Source: Candidatus Woesearchaeota archaeon
Lineage (GTDB): Archaea > Nanobdellota > Nanobdellia > Woesearchaeales > JACQSR01
Assembly (NCBI GenBank): GCA_016211215.1
Contig: JACQSR010000021.1
Span: 1 to 38,459, forward strand
Reading direction: 5' to 3'
DNA: 38,459 nt
Below the pieces are notes generated by a model, which saw only the letters and a program-made list of their open reading frames with translations, had not been told where the DNA came from and did no database searches. How positions within the stretch are numbered: the stretch's first letter is position 1; the number at the start of each line of letters is the position of its first letter. Below, piece after piece: positions 6,670-14,560 of the stretch. Both the position numbers and the translations under genes were made by a program.

Positions 6670-9270
6670 ATGAAACTAACTGAGAAGCAGCGTTATGAAA
6701 TCAGGAAATTCGTCAGGGAGCTTGAGTCCTACAAGGGCAGGCATACTGAGCTGGTAAGTGTTTACATCCCTGCAGACTATGACCTGAACAAGATAATCAA
6801 CCATCTTTCCCAGGAGCAGGGCACCGCATCAAACATCAAATCAACATCCACCAGGAAAAATGTGCAGGACGCACTTGAGAGAATGATACAGCACCTCAGG
6901 CTTTTCAAGAGGACGCCGGACAATGGATTGATATCTTTTTCAGGAAATGTTTCGGAGAGGGAGGGGCAAAGCGATGTAAGGGTGTGGAGCATGGAACCAC
7001 CCATACCCCTGAGGACGAGGATTTACAGGTGCGACAAGGAATTTGTTCTTGACGCATTGCGGGACATGCTTGAGGACAAGGAAGTTTACGGAATGATTGT
7101 ATTGGACAGGAGGGACGCCCACATTGCGGTTCTGAGGGGAAAGACAATAACTGTTTTGCTTAAGACGCATTCTGAAGTGCCGGGGAAGTTCAAAGCGGGC
7201 GGACAATGTTTGGCAAAAGATGCAGTTGTGCAATGCGGGAACGGAAACTTGCTGAAGATAGAGGATGTCCATAACCCAGTATCGCTGGCCGGAATGTATA
7301 ACCACAAGTCCATCGCAAGTTCGCCGGTAACAGACAAATGGGTGGTGAGGAAATCTAAAGTATATAATGTTGTAACTAAAAGGCCAAGATTGAGCGTCAA
7401 TGCGTCTGGCGACCACACCTTTTTTATCCTTAAGGGAAAGGGGATAGTCGAAAAAAGAGCCAAGGACCTGAAAGCAGAAGATGTTTTGATTATGCCGGAA
7501 AAGCTGGATATCAAAGGGGAAGTACAGATGCTTGATTCAAAGAAATACTACAATTCATTTACAGTCTCAAATGAAGGAAGAAAATTCCTAAGGGAGAGAA
7601 GAGGAAAAAGGAAGCAGAGCGAAATCGCAAAAACTGCAGGTGTTGCGCAGACCACGATTTCTTCATGCGAAACTGGGAAAATCCGGCTGGAAAGAAACAC
7701 ACTGAAAAGGATATGCCGAGCATTAGAAGCGGAGTTTGAATCTTTTGTCAGAGAGTTCACAAGCCAGTACGAGTACAAGGCAATAAATCTTCCCAATGTA
7801 TTGGATGTCAAATTTGCAAGGTTTTTAGGGTATCTTCTTGGTGACGGAACCATAGAAGAAGACAGGGTAACATTCTTTGAACAAAGATATGATGTCGCGT
7901 CAGATTATCAAAATGAGTTTGAAAGTTATTTCGGAATGAATTCCAGCCTCAAATTCAGAAAAGGGAAGAATTATTATCAGCTAAGGTTTACAAGCAGACC
8001 GCTTGTAAGGGTTATTACTAATGAGTTTCCGGAAATTCAAAAAGGCATGATACCTGAAAAGATTTTGAAGTCATCCTCTGAAATTGTTGGTTCTTTCCTG
8101 AGGGGATTTTTTGATGCGGAGGGGTATGTGTCTGTAAGGGGGCAAGTAGCTGCCGGGATTAATAATGAGGTGTTGTCGCACGAGATTCAGATGGTGCTTC
8201 TTCGCCTGGGAATCATCTCATCTTTGCACGAATATGACAACAGGAGCAATCCCTACAGTTCAAATGTGAGGTACACAATTGACATTACCGAGAAGCAATC
8301 CTTGGTGAAATTTGCAGAATCAGTTGGACTTACAAGCAGGGAGAAGAAAGACCGGTTAAGGAGAATAATTTTAAGGAAATCAACAACCAGCTATGTACGC
8401 CAAATGCTGGTTCCGGGGAGGGAGATTAGAAGAATAATTGAAGATGCGGGATACAATCTTCAGCTCTTTCCAAAAGTCAACAATTTCTTCAGGAACGAAC
8501 GGGGAATGGGCAAGCAAGTCTTTTTGGAATCCATTCTTTTCAATGTAAAGGATGAAAAATTAAGGAAAAAGTTGCTTGAAGCGTACAATTTGGTGTTTTT
8601 GCCGGTGGAAATATCGTCTATAGAAATTAAGGAATGTGATATGGAGATGATTGACATATCAGTTGAGAGTGGAAATTTTATTGCAAATGGACTCTTAGTG
8701 CATAATTCTGCTCCGCGTTTTGCGCGCCAGAGGGAAGGCGCTGCAAAAGAGCATTACAAAAAGGTTGCAGAATATGCGAAAGAAAAGTTCCTTACGTTTG
8801 AAGGGCTTAAGGGCATTATAGTTGGAGGCCCGGGGCCAACAAAGTATGATTTTGTCGAGGGCGGATTTCTGACCGACCAGCTTCTGAGGAAGGTCATTGC
8901 AATAAAGGACCTGAGCTATACCGGCGAATTCGGGCTTCAGGAACTGCTTGACAAATCGCAGGATGTGCTTGCAAACGAGGAAGTGAGCAAGGAAAAGCAG
9001 ATAATGGGAAAATTCTTTGAATTGCTGGCGAGGAAGCCGGGCATGGTTGCTTACGGGGAAAAAGACGTCATGGAAAAATTAGTGGGCGGGGTTGTCGACA
9101 TTGTGCTGCTTTCCGAGGCCGTGTCAGAGGAAAAAGTCCTGGAGTTTGAGAAAGAAGCGACAAAGCAGGGAAGCACGATTACTATCATTTCAGTTGAAAC
9201 AAGAGAAGGAGTACAGCTCCGCGACATGGGAATGTATGCTGCTATCCTGAGGTACGATACGGGGGGTTAG
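6670..9270 (+). CDS. prf1: Archaeal peptide chain release factor aRF1, interrupted by an intein
   Basis: aRF1 reads all three stop codons and triggers peptidyl-tRNA hydrolysis. The N-terminal extein has NIKS (55-58) and YRCDKEF (119-125), the stop-codon recognition motifs; then GKFKAGGQ, whose GGQ (177-179) is catalytic. Directly after the Q the frame enters a 500-residue intein (180-679), and resumes with SAPRFARQREGA, the normal continuation. Spliced, the protein is 366 residues, about 40-50 shorter than typical aRF1. The loss is in the C-terminal domain: after DIVLLSEAV the usual zinc-binding minidomain with paired cysteines is absent, and the protein passes directly to the final helix and ILRY end. 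Leaderless promoter at 6639-6646. Convergent 4-bp overlap with the next gene. Confidence 0.95.
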   Translation: MKLTEKQRYEIRKFVRELESYKGRHTELVSVYIPADYDLNKIINHLSQEQGTASNIKSTSTRKNVQDALERMIQHLRLFKRTPDNGLISFSGNVSEREGQSDVRVWSMEPPIPLRTRIYRCDKEFVLDALRDMLEDKEVYGMIVLDRRDAHIAVLRGKTITVLLKTHSEVPGKFKAGGQCLAKDAVVQCGNGNLLKIEDVHNPVSLAGMYNHKSIASSPVTDKWVVRKSKVYNVVTKRPRLSVNASGDHTFFILKGKGIVEKRAKDLKAEDVLIMPEKLDIKGEVQMLDSKKYYNSFTVSNEGRKFLRERRGKRKQSEIAKTAGVAQTTISSCETGKIRLERNTLKRICRALEAEFESFVREFTSQYEYKAINLPNVLDVKFARFLGYLLGDGTIEEDRVTFFEQRYDVASDYQNEFESYFGMNSSLKFRKGKNYYQLRFTSRPLVRVITNEFPEIQKGMIPEKILKSSSEIVGSFLRGFFDAEGYVSVRGQVAAGINNEVLSHEIQMVLLRLGIISSLHEYDNRSNPYSSNVRYTIDITEKQSLVKFAESVGLTSREKKDRLRRIILRKSTTSYVRQMLVPGREIRRIIEDAGYNLQLFPKVNNFFRNERGMGKQVFLESILFNVKDEKLRKKLLEAYNLVFLPVEISSIEIKECDMEMIDISVESGNFIANGLLVHNSAPRFARQREGAAKEHYKKVAEYAKEKFLTFEGLKGIIVGGPGPTKYDFVEGGFLTDQLLRKVIAIKDLSYTGEFGLQELLDKSQDVLANEEVSKEKQIMGKFFELLARKPGMVAYGEKDVMEKLVGGVVDIVLLSEAVSEEKVLEFEKEATKQGSTITIISVETREGVQLRDMGMYAAILRYDTGG
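7207..8706 (+). other. Intein with XRE helix-turn-helix and LAGLIDADG endonuclease, inserted after GGQ of aRF1
   Basis: Residues 180-679 of the aRF1 reading frame. Splicing blocks: Cys1 (CLAKDAVV), block B SGDH with His249 (Ser replaces the usual Thr), block F MIDISVESGNFIANG, terminal His-Asn, and Ser as first residue of the C-extein. The endonuclease has the two LAGLIDADG-type helices: LGYLLGDG (about 385-392) and GFFDAEG (479-485), each with its acidic residue, so it may be active. Between block B and the endonuclease is a helix-turn-helix of XRE type (about 299-345: QSEIAKTAGVAQTTISSCE). All catalytic splicing residues are present, so splicing should be functional. Confidence 0.93.
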
Positions 9271-10421
9271 TTAGGCTTGTGTGCTGAGGGATTAATCACA
9301 TTTATTCTCTGCCTTGTGTAGTCTAATATACCTCTTTCGTCTTTTTTAGCCAACTCGTTCCAATTATCATCGTTGAGGGCGTGACCAAGGAATCGGGGAA
9401 GCCACCTTATAATATATGGGTGGGTTGTTTCGCCCCAATGAGCAATATGAACCCTGTCGTGACCATTATGTTCACAAACCTCATCTATTTTTGAAAAATT
9501 AAAATTTATTGCTCCCTCTATTGGTCTTGCCCCGAGTAAAATTTTATCATAGGTGGTATAAAAGTTTGCAATTTTTACTTTAAGTTCGCCTTTGCTTAGA
9601 AGGTTTGAATAGTTGTATTCCAGAAGACAAAGGTATTCGCTACCCCTAGCTAAGTCACGGGCGCCTGGGATGAGGCGGGCTATATAGGCGAGCGGGTAGG
9701 GTATTCCATCAATCGGACAACCCAGCATTACAATATGGTTTACCTTGTCCTGGTTGTGGATTCCATAATCCAGAGAGATTACGGCACCTTTGCTATAAGT
9801 GAGGAAGTCTACTTTGATTACCTCTTTTTCTGCTTTTTCCAGAACCTCCACCAGAGTTCTTTTGAGCTTGCTTCTCTTTGCCAGTCCTAAAATTTCCCTA
9901 ACGTAACCAACCAAGGCTTCTTTTGGAATATCGTCGATGTTCTCCCTTAAGTAATCAAAAGGCCGTGTTAAGTCTCTTTGAAATCTTTGGTCGTTAATTA
10001 TGGCGGTGACCCTCCATTTGAACCTGCCATACCTCGTTTTTTCTATTGTAGCGTCAACCGCGTTGCTAAGAATCCCGTTTACAATCTGGGCTGCAGGCAG
10101 GGAAGAATTACAATCCAATCTTCTGATATTGGTTCGGTCAAGATTTTGCAAACCCTTTTTGAGGGGGGCCATGGCAGCTTTCCCTTCCCCCAAACCATTG
10201 ATGAGGATTGTTGGCGTCTTAATGTACTTGCTGTCATTCCTAACATTCGTTGATGGGTCCCTGTACAAGGCTTCCTGAAGAAAATGTTCCAAGTGGCTTA
10301 ATACCTTCATCCCGCCACACCTTAACTCGCTATCGACAAGCCCTACTAGGCCAGAGACATCAGACGAGAGTGACCTTCCATTCCTGCCAGTTAAATATCC
10401 AACGGTGTTTCCAACATCCAT
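9267..10421 (-). CDS. Lipase-like alpha/beta hydrolase
   Basis: 384 residues. TPTILINGLGEG (about residue 69) matches the oxyanion-hole strand-loop of lipases (HGxG-like), VDFLTYSKGAVISLDYG carries a nucleophile elbow with Ser in T-Y-S-K-G, and HIAHWGETTHP near the C-terminus offers the catalytic His; a preceding Asp of the triad is not certain. No signal peptide is visible, so it is probably cytoplasmic. Codon use is more AT-rich and irregular than the neighbouring aRF1, suggesting transfer. It is convergent with aRF1 (4-bp overlap) and divergent from the metallopeptidase at 10498. Substrate unknown. Confidence 0.7.
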   Translation of the reverse strand: MDVGNTVGYLTGRNGRSLSSDVSGLVGLVDSELRCGGMKVLSHLEHFLQEALYRDPSTNVRNDSKYIKTPTILINGLGEGKAAMAPLKKGLQNLDRTNIRRLDCNSSLPAAQIVNGILSNAVDATIEKTRYGRFKWRVTAIINDQRFQRDLTRPFDYLRENIDDIPKEALVGYVREILGLAKRSKLKRTLVEVLEKAEKEVIKVDFLTYSKGAVISLDYGIHNQDKVNHIVMLGCPIDGIPYPLAYIARLIPGARDLARGSEYLCLLEYNYSNLLSKGELKVKIANFYTTYDKILLGARPIEGAINFNFSKIDEVCEHNGHDRVHIAHWGETTHPYIIRWLPRFLGHALNDDNWNELAKKDERGILDYTRQRINVINPSAHKPN

Positions 10422-10467
10422 TATTGGGCTCCAACACCCCTAATATTTTTTGATTAACACAATTAAG

Positions 10468-10475
10468 TATATAAA
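10468..10475 (+). promoter_or_regulatory. TATA box of the metallopeptidase gene
   Basis: TATATAAA centred about 27 bp before the ATG at 10498. It decides the start: the upstream in-frame codon at 10450 would lie before the promoter. Confidence 0.6.
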
Positions 10476-10497
10476 TGTTGTTGTGTTTGCGTCATGC

Positions 10498-11157
10498 ATG
10501 GATTTGGCGCAGAAATCTCTCCTTGAGCTGTTTCCGGAAAAGAACGGCAAATACATGATAAGCCTGAAGTATTCCGGAAAATTCTCGAATTACAATGCCA
10601 ATGTAAGGCTGAGAGACAGCCGTATGGAATTCAGGCTCAGCAGGGAATGGGAGAACATATCACCGGAAATCCAGATGGGGCTTATGCAGCTTCTGATTCT
10701 AAAAGCGATGAAGAAAAAGAAGAGCACGCATTACATAGACCTGTACCACAGCTTCATGAAGAATGTGCACATTGCAGTGCCGAAGGAGGAAAGCGAGCCT
10801 GAGCTTGAGGAGAGCTTTTCAAGGGTGAATGGGAAATATTTTTACGGCTCGATTGAAAAGCCAAATTTAGCCTGGATAAATTCAGTGGCGAAGCTCGGAA
10901 GCTATGAGTTCGGAAGCGACAGGATTTCAATAAGCAAGATACTCAGCGGAAGGGAAAAACTTCTGGATTATGTGATGTACCATGAAATGCTGCACAAGAA
11001 GCACAAGTTCAATGCGGCAAAATCCAGGAGCATGTACCACACGAGAAAGTTCAGGGAGGATGAAAGGGAATTCGCAAGCAGCAGCGAGATTGAGAATGAA
11101 TTGAAGAATCTGGTAAGGAAGAACAGGGGCTGGGGATTCTTTTTTAGAAAGCATTGA
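10498..11157 (+). CDS. SprT/WLM-like small zinc metallopeptidase
   Basis: 219 residues from the ATG chosen by the TATA box at 10468-10475. The motif YVMYHEMLHKKHKF contains HExxH (His-Glu-Met-Leu-His), followed about 17 residues on by HTRKFREDEREF, where a His or Glu could be the third zinc ligand, an arrangement seen in SprT-like and YgjP-type minigluzincins. The N-terminal half is a beta-rich region of unknown fold (ISLKYSGKFSNYNANVRLRD). No membrane segment. The last codons and stop (CAT TGA) are formed by a palindromic element apparently inserted at the gene end; without it the frame would end after FFFRKL, so the product is practically unchanged. Confidence 0.75.
   Translation: MDLAQKSLLELFPEKNGKYMISLKYSGKFSNYNANVRLRDSRMEFRLSREWENISPEIQMGLMQLLILKAMKKKKSTHYIDLYHSFMKNVHIAVPKEESEPELEESFSRVNGKYFYGSIEKPNLAWINSVAKLGSYEFGSDRISISKILSGREKLLDYVMYHEMLHKKHKFNAAKSRSMYHTRKFREDEREFASSSEIENELKNLVRKNRGWGFFFRKH
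11141..11152 (+). repeat. Left 12-bp direct repeat flanking palindromic element A
   Basis: TTTTTAGAAAGC, identical to 11385-11396. It lies in the last codons of the metallopeptidase gene and looks like a target-site duplication of element A. Confidence 0.55.
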
Positions 11158-11376
11158 AAAGTTCTTCCTCGCTACGCTCGTTGCCGTCGTGAAGCATATT
11201 ATATTTTCTGTATACTGCAATGGTCTCTCTGGAATGTCGGAAATCGTCATTATCCTTGTAATTTGTGACGATTTCTGAGCACACTCAAAAATCTTCGATT
11301 TTTGATGCCTCGACCATTGCTATCTGTTACCCTTGGTAATGCTTCACAAATAGACGGCAATACAGAACTTTTCAAT
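11153..11376. repeat. Structured palindromic element A
   Basis: 224 bp with nested perfect pairings: 11153-11165 with 11364-11376 (13 bp), 11181-11188 with 11353-11360 (8 bp), 11189-11197 with 11339-11347 (9 bp), 11217-11225 with 11312-11320 (9 bp), and two local hairpins inside, 11240-11249 with 11266-11275 (10 bp) and 11285-11293 with 11297-11305 (9 bp, loop TTC). The left arm contains TCGCTACGCTCG, and the inner hairpin carries the sequence (minus strand) GTGTGCTCAGAAATCG; both recur in elements B and C. Flanked by 12-bp direct repeats. It fills most of the gap between the peptidase and the histone. Confidence 0.7.
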
Positions 11377-11384
11377 AATGCCTC

Positions 11385-11396
11385 TTTTTAGAAAGC
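11385..11396 (+). repeat. Right 12-bp direct repeat flanking element A
   Basis: TTTTTAGAAAGC, matching 11141-11152. The histone TATA box (TTTAAATA, 11397-11404) begins at the next base. Confidence 0.55.
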
Positions 11397-11450
11397 TTTA
11401 AATATGTTTGTCCTCTCCGGAGAACCACTCAATGTTGGAGGAAAAATTAG

Positions 11451-11660
11451 ATGAGCACACGATTATTGCCACTGGCTGCGATGGAAAAAATTCTAAAGAA
11501 GTGCGGTGCAGACAGGGTTTCCGACAGGGCCAAGGTGGCGTTGAAACAGGTGGTTGAGGAAAAGGCTGATGAGATAGCAGCCCGCGCAATTAAGTTTGCA
11601 AGCCACGCTGGCAGGAAGACAGTAAAGGCCGGGGACATAAAGCTGGCCGCAAAGGAATAA
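11451..11660 (+). CDS. Archaeal histone
   Basis: 69 residues, a single histone fold: [19 protein letters not shown] (helix 1), [31 protein letters not shown] (long helix 2), and [15 protein letters not shown] (loop and helix 3 with the conserved R-x-T-V-x-x-x-D-I). Length and motif match HMf-type histones that wrap DNA as multimers. The start has a clear GGAGG at 11437-11441 and a TATA box at 11397-11404. It is followed after 3 bp by eIF5A and L40e, a translation-linked operon. Nothing unusual in the protein; a palindromic element sits just upstream of its promoter. Confidence 0.97.
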   Translation: MSTRLLPLAAMEKILKKCGADRVSDRAKVALKQVVEEKADEIAARAIKFASHAGRKTVKAGDIKLAAKE

Positions 11661-11663
11661 AAT

Positions 11664-12059
11664 ATGGCAACCAAACCTGCAAGCGTTGGAGGTCTGCAAA
11701 AGGGGAGTTATGTTGTTATTGAGGGTGCTGCATGCAGAGTTGTTGACACCCAGACTTCAAGGCCAGGAAAACACGGGCATGCGAAGGTGAGGCTTACTGC
11801 GGTTGGAATAATTGACGACAAGAAAAGAGTATTGGTAATGCCGGGGCATGACAACGTTGATGTTCCGATAATAGAGAAGAAGACTGCGCAGGTGCTTTCG
11901 ATAAAGGATAACGTGGCAAATGTCATGGATGCCGAGACGTACGAAACTTTTGATTTGGCGGTTCCGGAAGAGCTGCGCGGCACGGTTGTTGAAGGATGCG
12001 AGATATTGTACTGGGTTATACTGAGCGACAAGGTAATGAAACAGGTGAAGAGCGAATAA
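11664..12059 (+). CDS. eif5a: Translation factor aIF5A
   Basis: 131 residues, the usual archaeal length. TSRPGKHGHAK contains the lysine (Lys36) that is modified to hypusine or deoxyhypusine; the N-terminal SH3-like domain and C-terminal OB domain are both complete. aIF5A binds the ribosomal E site and relieves stalling on polyproline and helps termination. It begins 3 bp after the histone stop and ends 1 bp before L40e, so the three are one transcript. No deoxyhypusine synthase gene is in the window. Confidence 0.97.
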   Translation: MATKPASVGGLQKGSYVVIEGAACRVVDTQTSRPGKHGHAKVRLTAVGIIDDKKRVLVMPGHDNVDVPIIEKKTAQVLSIKDNVANVMDAETYETFDLAVPEELRGTVVEGCEILYWVILSDKVMKQVKSE

Positions 12060-12060
12060 A

Positions 12061-12222
12061 ATGGTAAAATTTCCAGAGGCCGAGGCAAGACTCTTCAGGG
12101 GAGTCTTTGTATGCAGGAACTGCAAGAAGAAAGTCCGCGCTCCGAGCCAGAAGATAACCCAGAAAAGGATTGCCTGCCAGGGCTGCGGCGGAAAAGCGTT
12201 CAGGCCCGTAAGGAGAAAGTAA
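12061..12222 (+). CDS. rpl40e: Ribosomal protein L40e
   Basis: 53 residues, starting with MVKFPEAEARLFRGVFVCRN. Four cysteines in two pairs (Cys18/Cys21 and Cys39/Cys42) form the expected zinc ribbon; the C-terminus is basic (AFRPVRRK). Family members of about 50 residues are fused to ubiquitin in eukaryotes and free in archaea. It starts one base after the aIF5A stop, so coupled translation is likely. Confidence 0.92.
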   Translation: MVKFPEAEARLFRGVFVCRNCKKKVRAPSQKITQKRIACQGCGGKAFRPVRRK

Positions 12223-12272
12223 TTTCTTGAGAAACAACAACCTTTAAAAGATACGTTTCTATTTTTGTGATT

Positions 12273-13502
12273 ATGGATACGGAATCGGTTGGGGCGATAG
12301 TTTTCATTGTGCTTCTTGGGCTTGTGCTTTACTTTGAGAGAAAGAAGATTTCACTGCAGAAGATACTGTTTCCGTTGGTTTACCTGGTGATGTACAGGAC
12401 TGAATTCGGGATAAAACTGATGGACAGGACTGCAAAGAGGTTTCCAAGGCTGCTGAAATGGCTTGCGTATGCGGGGATCATAGTTGGGTTTATCGGCATG
12501 GCGCTGCTGATGGCATTGCTTTTCCAGAATCTTTACGACCTTTTTACAAAGCCGGAGGCTGTTTCAGGCGTAGGCGTAGTTCTTCCTATAAAGGCAAAGG
12601 GAGTTTTCTTTGTTCCGTTCTTTTACTGGGTAACATCAATATTCATACTTGCAGTTGTGCACGAGTTTTCCCACGGGGTTATTTCAAGGGTTTACGGAAT
12701 CAGGGTTAAGTCTTCGGGGCTTGCATTCCTATCGGTGCTGATACCCATAATCCCTGCTGCTTTTGTGGAGCCCGATGAAAATGCGCTTCAGAAAAGGCCG
12801 TACAGGGAGCAGCTGAGCGTGTTTGCGGCAGGCCCTTTCTCGAACATGATAGTCGCGTTTGCTGTTCTCCTGATGCTGATTTTTGCCGTGTCGCCGATTG
12901 TCGGGAAGATGGTGGATTTCAGGGGCGCGACGATAGTTGCCTATGGCGGCAATGAAACTGCGCCTGTGGAGCTTGCAGGAATAAAGGAAGGCGAGACTAT
13001 TCTTGCGATTAACGGAACCCAGATACGTGTTGTTGAAGACCTGTCAGCGGAGATGGCAAAGCACAAGCCTCTCGACACCATACCTATAACCACTGATTGG
13101 GGGAATTATTTGGTCACGCTTGGAAGGCATCCCGCAAACGAAAGCATGCCTTATCTCGGGGTAACTTTGGAGCAGCATTATGTTTACAGGGGCTGGTTTG
13201 AATCGCACGAGTTTACAGCCAATGCAATACTTTGGGTAACGGGGATGCCGGAGCGCGTCGGATGGCAGCTTTCCTATCCGGTACGGGGATATGGACTTGG
13301 GCTGCTTTTCTGGGTTTACCTGCTCAACATAGGCATAGGGATGTTTAACCTTATACCAATAGGCCCGATTGACGGCGGCAGGATGATTCAGCTTCCTCTG
13401 AGAAAAATACTCGGCAGGGAGCGCGGAGACAAGGCGTGGAAGTATATCAGCATGGCTACGCTTCTGCTTGTACTGGCTTCCGTGGCGTTTGCATTTCTAT
13501 GA
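12273..13502 (+). CDS. Site-2 protease-type intramembrane metalloprotease (M50) with PDZ domain
   Basis: 409 residues from the ATG at 12273, which lies about 27 bp after the TATA-like CTTTAAAAG (12242-12250); a GTG two codons upstream is less likely. HEFSH (about residues 130-134) is the zinc site in the membrane, and FNLIPIGPIDGG near residue 360 is the third-ligand NxxPxxPxDGG motif. Between them is a PDZ-like segment (LAGIKEGETILAINGTQI). Five to six membrane helices are visible. Such proteases release membrane-bound regulators. Its stop overlaps the next ATG (ATGA), so it is coupled to the TrmJ-like gene. Confidence 0.93.
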   Translation: MDTESVGAIVFIVLLGLVLYFERKKISLQKILFPLVYLVMYRTEFGIKLMDRTAKRFPRLLKWLAYAGIIVGFIGMALLMALLFQNLYDLFTKPEAVSGVGVVLPIKAKGVFFVPFFYWVTSIFILAVVHEFSHGVISRVYGIRVKSSGLAFLSVLIPIIPAAFVEPDENALQKRPYREQLSVFAAGPFSNMIVAFAVLLMLIFAVSPIVGKMVDFRGATIVAYGGNETAPVELAGIKEGETILAINGTQIRVVEDLSAEMAKHKPLDTIPITTDWGNYLVTLGRHPANESMPYLGVTLEQHYVYRGWFESHEFTANAILWVTGMPERVGWQLSYPVRGYGLGLLFWVYLLNIGIGMFNLIPIGPIDGGRMIQLPLRKILGRERGDKAWKYISMATLLLVLASVAFAFL

Positions 13503-14188
13503 TAAAAATAATACTGCTTGAGCCGAAAAATCCCGGAAACATAGGCGCAGTATGCAGGGTGATGGCGAATTTCGGCTTCTCTGATTTAGTGTTGATAAAT
13601 CCAAAGTGCAACCTGAAGGACATTGAGCTGATAAAGAGGGCAAAGCACGGCCAGGGGGTTGTGAGAAAAATTGCTGTAAAGGAAAAAGGGTACCTAAAGA
13701 CTCTGGACTATCTTATCGGAACAACTGCAAGACTGGGAACAGACTACAACATTCCGAGGTCTCCGTTAACTCCGGAGAAGCTTGCTGTGAAAATATGCAA
13801 TGCAGATGCTGACGCCGGGATACTGTTCGGAAGGGAAGATTCAGGGCTTACAAACGAGGAAATACTGCTGTGCGATTTTATAGTGTCGATACCTGCTTCT
13901 AGCGAATACCCTGCAATGAACATAAGCCATGCAGTAGCCATAGTGTGCTATGAGATATTCCAAAAAAAGATGGAGAAGAAAATATTCAGCAAGTATCCTG
14001 CGGCCGGAAAGATGGAAAAGGAGGCGCTGCTGAAAAAGATAGACCGGATTTTGGACAGGATGGAGTTCTCCACAAAAGAGAAAAAGCAGACACAGAAGAT
14101 TATATGGAAGAGGATTCTTGGAAAGGGCATGCTGACCAGGAGGGAGATTTTTGCGCTGCACGGATTTTTTGAGAAGATGAAGCCTTAG
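13499..14188 (+). CDS. trmJ: TrmJ-type SPOUT tRNA 2'-O-methyltransferase
   Basis: 229 residues. Motifs of the SpoU/TrmJ family: LLEPKNPGNIGAVCRVMANF (motif 1 with the catalytic Arg), GILFGREDSGLTNEEI (motif 2) and PAMNISHAVAIVCYE (motif 3, the trefoil knot). Archaeal members methylate position 32 (Cm32) of tRNA. The basic C-terminal part (about 165-229, many Lys) may bind tRNA. Start at the ATG overlapping the stop of the S2P gene, not at an upstream in-frame codon inside that gene. Its 3' end overlaps the convergent winged-helix gene by 4 bp. Confidence 0.93.
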   Translation: MIKIILLEPKNPGNIGAVCRVMANFGFSDLVLINPKCNLKDIELIKRAKHGQGVVRKIAVKEKGYLKTLDYLIGTTARLGTDYNIPRSPLTPEKLAVKICNADADAGILFGREDSGLTNEEILLCDFIVSIPASSEYPAMNISHAVAIVCYEIFQKKMEKKIFSKYPAAGKMEKEALLKKIDRILDRMEFSTKEKKQTQKIIWKRILGKGMLTRREIFALHGFFEKMKP

Positions 14189-14493
14189 CGCTTCAGCGCA
14201 TCAGCCACTCTTGAGTCATTTGACGGCTTTGCATTCGGGCCAAGCTCGTAGTAGATTTTTTCTGCCGTTGGCCCCCACGAGTAATTTCCCTCTGATTTTA
14301 CAACCTCGCCCTTCCTGAATTCGCCAGTTTCAATGCCTTTTTTCAGGTGATAATAGATTGACCTTGAAGTGACTTTAGGAAAAATCTTCCTGTAAGTCCT
14401 GAAAATGTCATAGCCGTAGCCCTTTTTTGAAACCGCAAGAATGTCCACAATGTGCTGCCTTATCTCGGATGCAACAGGGCGACCTCTTTTCAT
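14185..14493 (-). CDS. Small winged-helix transcription regulator
   Basis: 102 residues. GRPVASEIRQHIVDIL and KKGYGYDIFRTYRKIFP followed by TSRSIYYHLKKGIETGEF give a winged helix-turn-helix with the recognition helix around SRSIYYHLKKG, and NYSWGPTAEKIYYELG may be the wing. It resembles PadR-like or other archaeal wHTH proteins. No ligand domain, so it probably acts as a dimer responding by itself or as a constitutive factor. Convergent with TrmJ; upstream is the 3' end of the permease-methyltransferase gene (67-bp gap) on the same strand, which might be a target, but nothing in the sequence proves it. Confidence 0.75.
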   Translation of the reverse strand: MKRGRPVASEIRQHIVDILAVSKKGYGYDIFRTYRKIFPKVTSRSIYYHLKKGIETGEFRKGEVVKSEGNYSWGPTAEKIYYELGPNAKPSNDSRVADALKR

Positions 14494-14560
14494 AAGGTGA
14501 CTTTTATGGGCAGGGTTTAAAAATTTTTGGATTTCCCTTCGATATGGAAAATATACTTTA

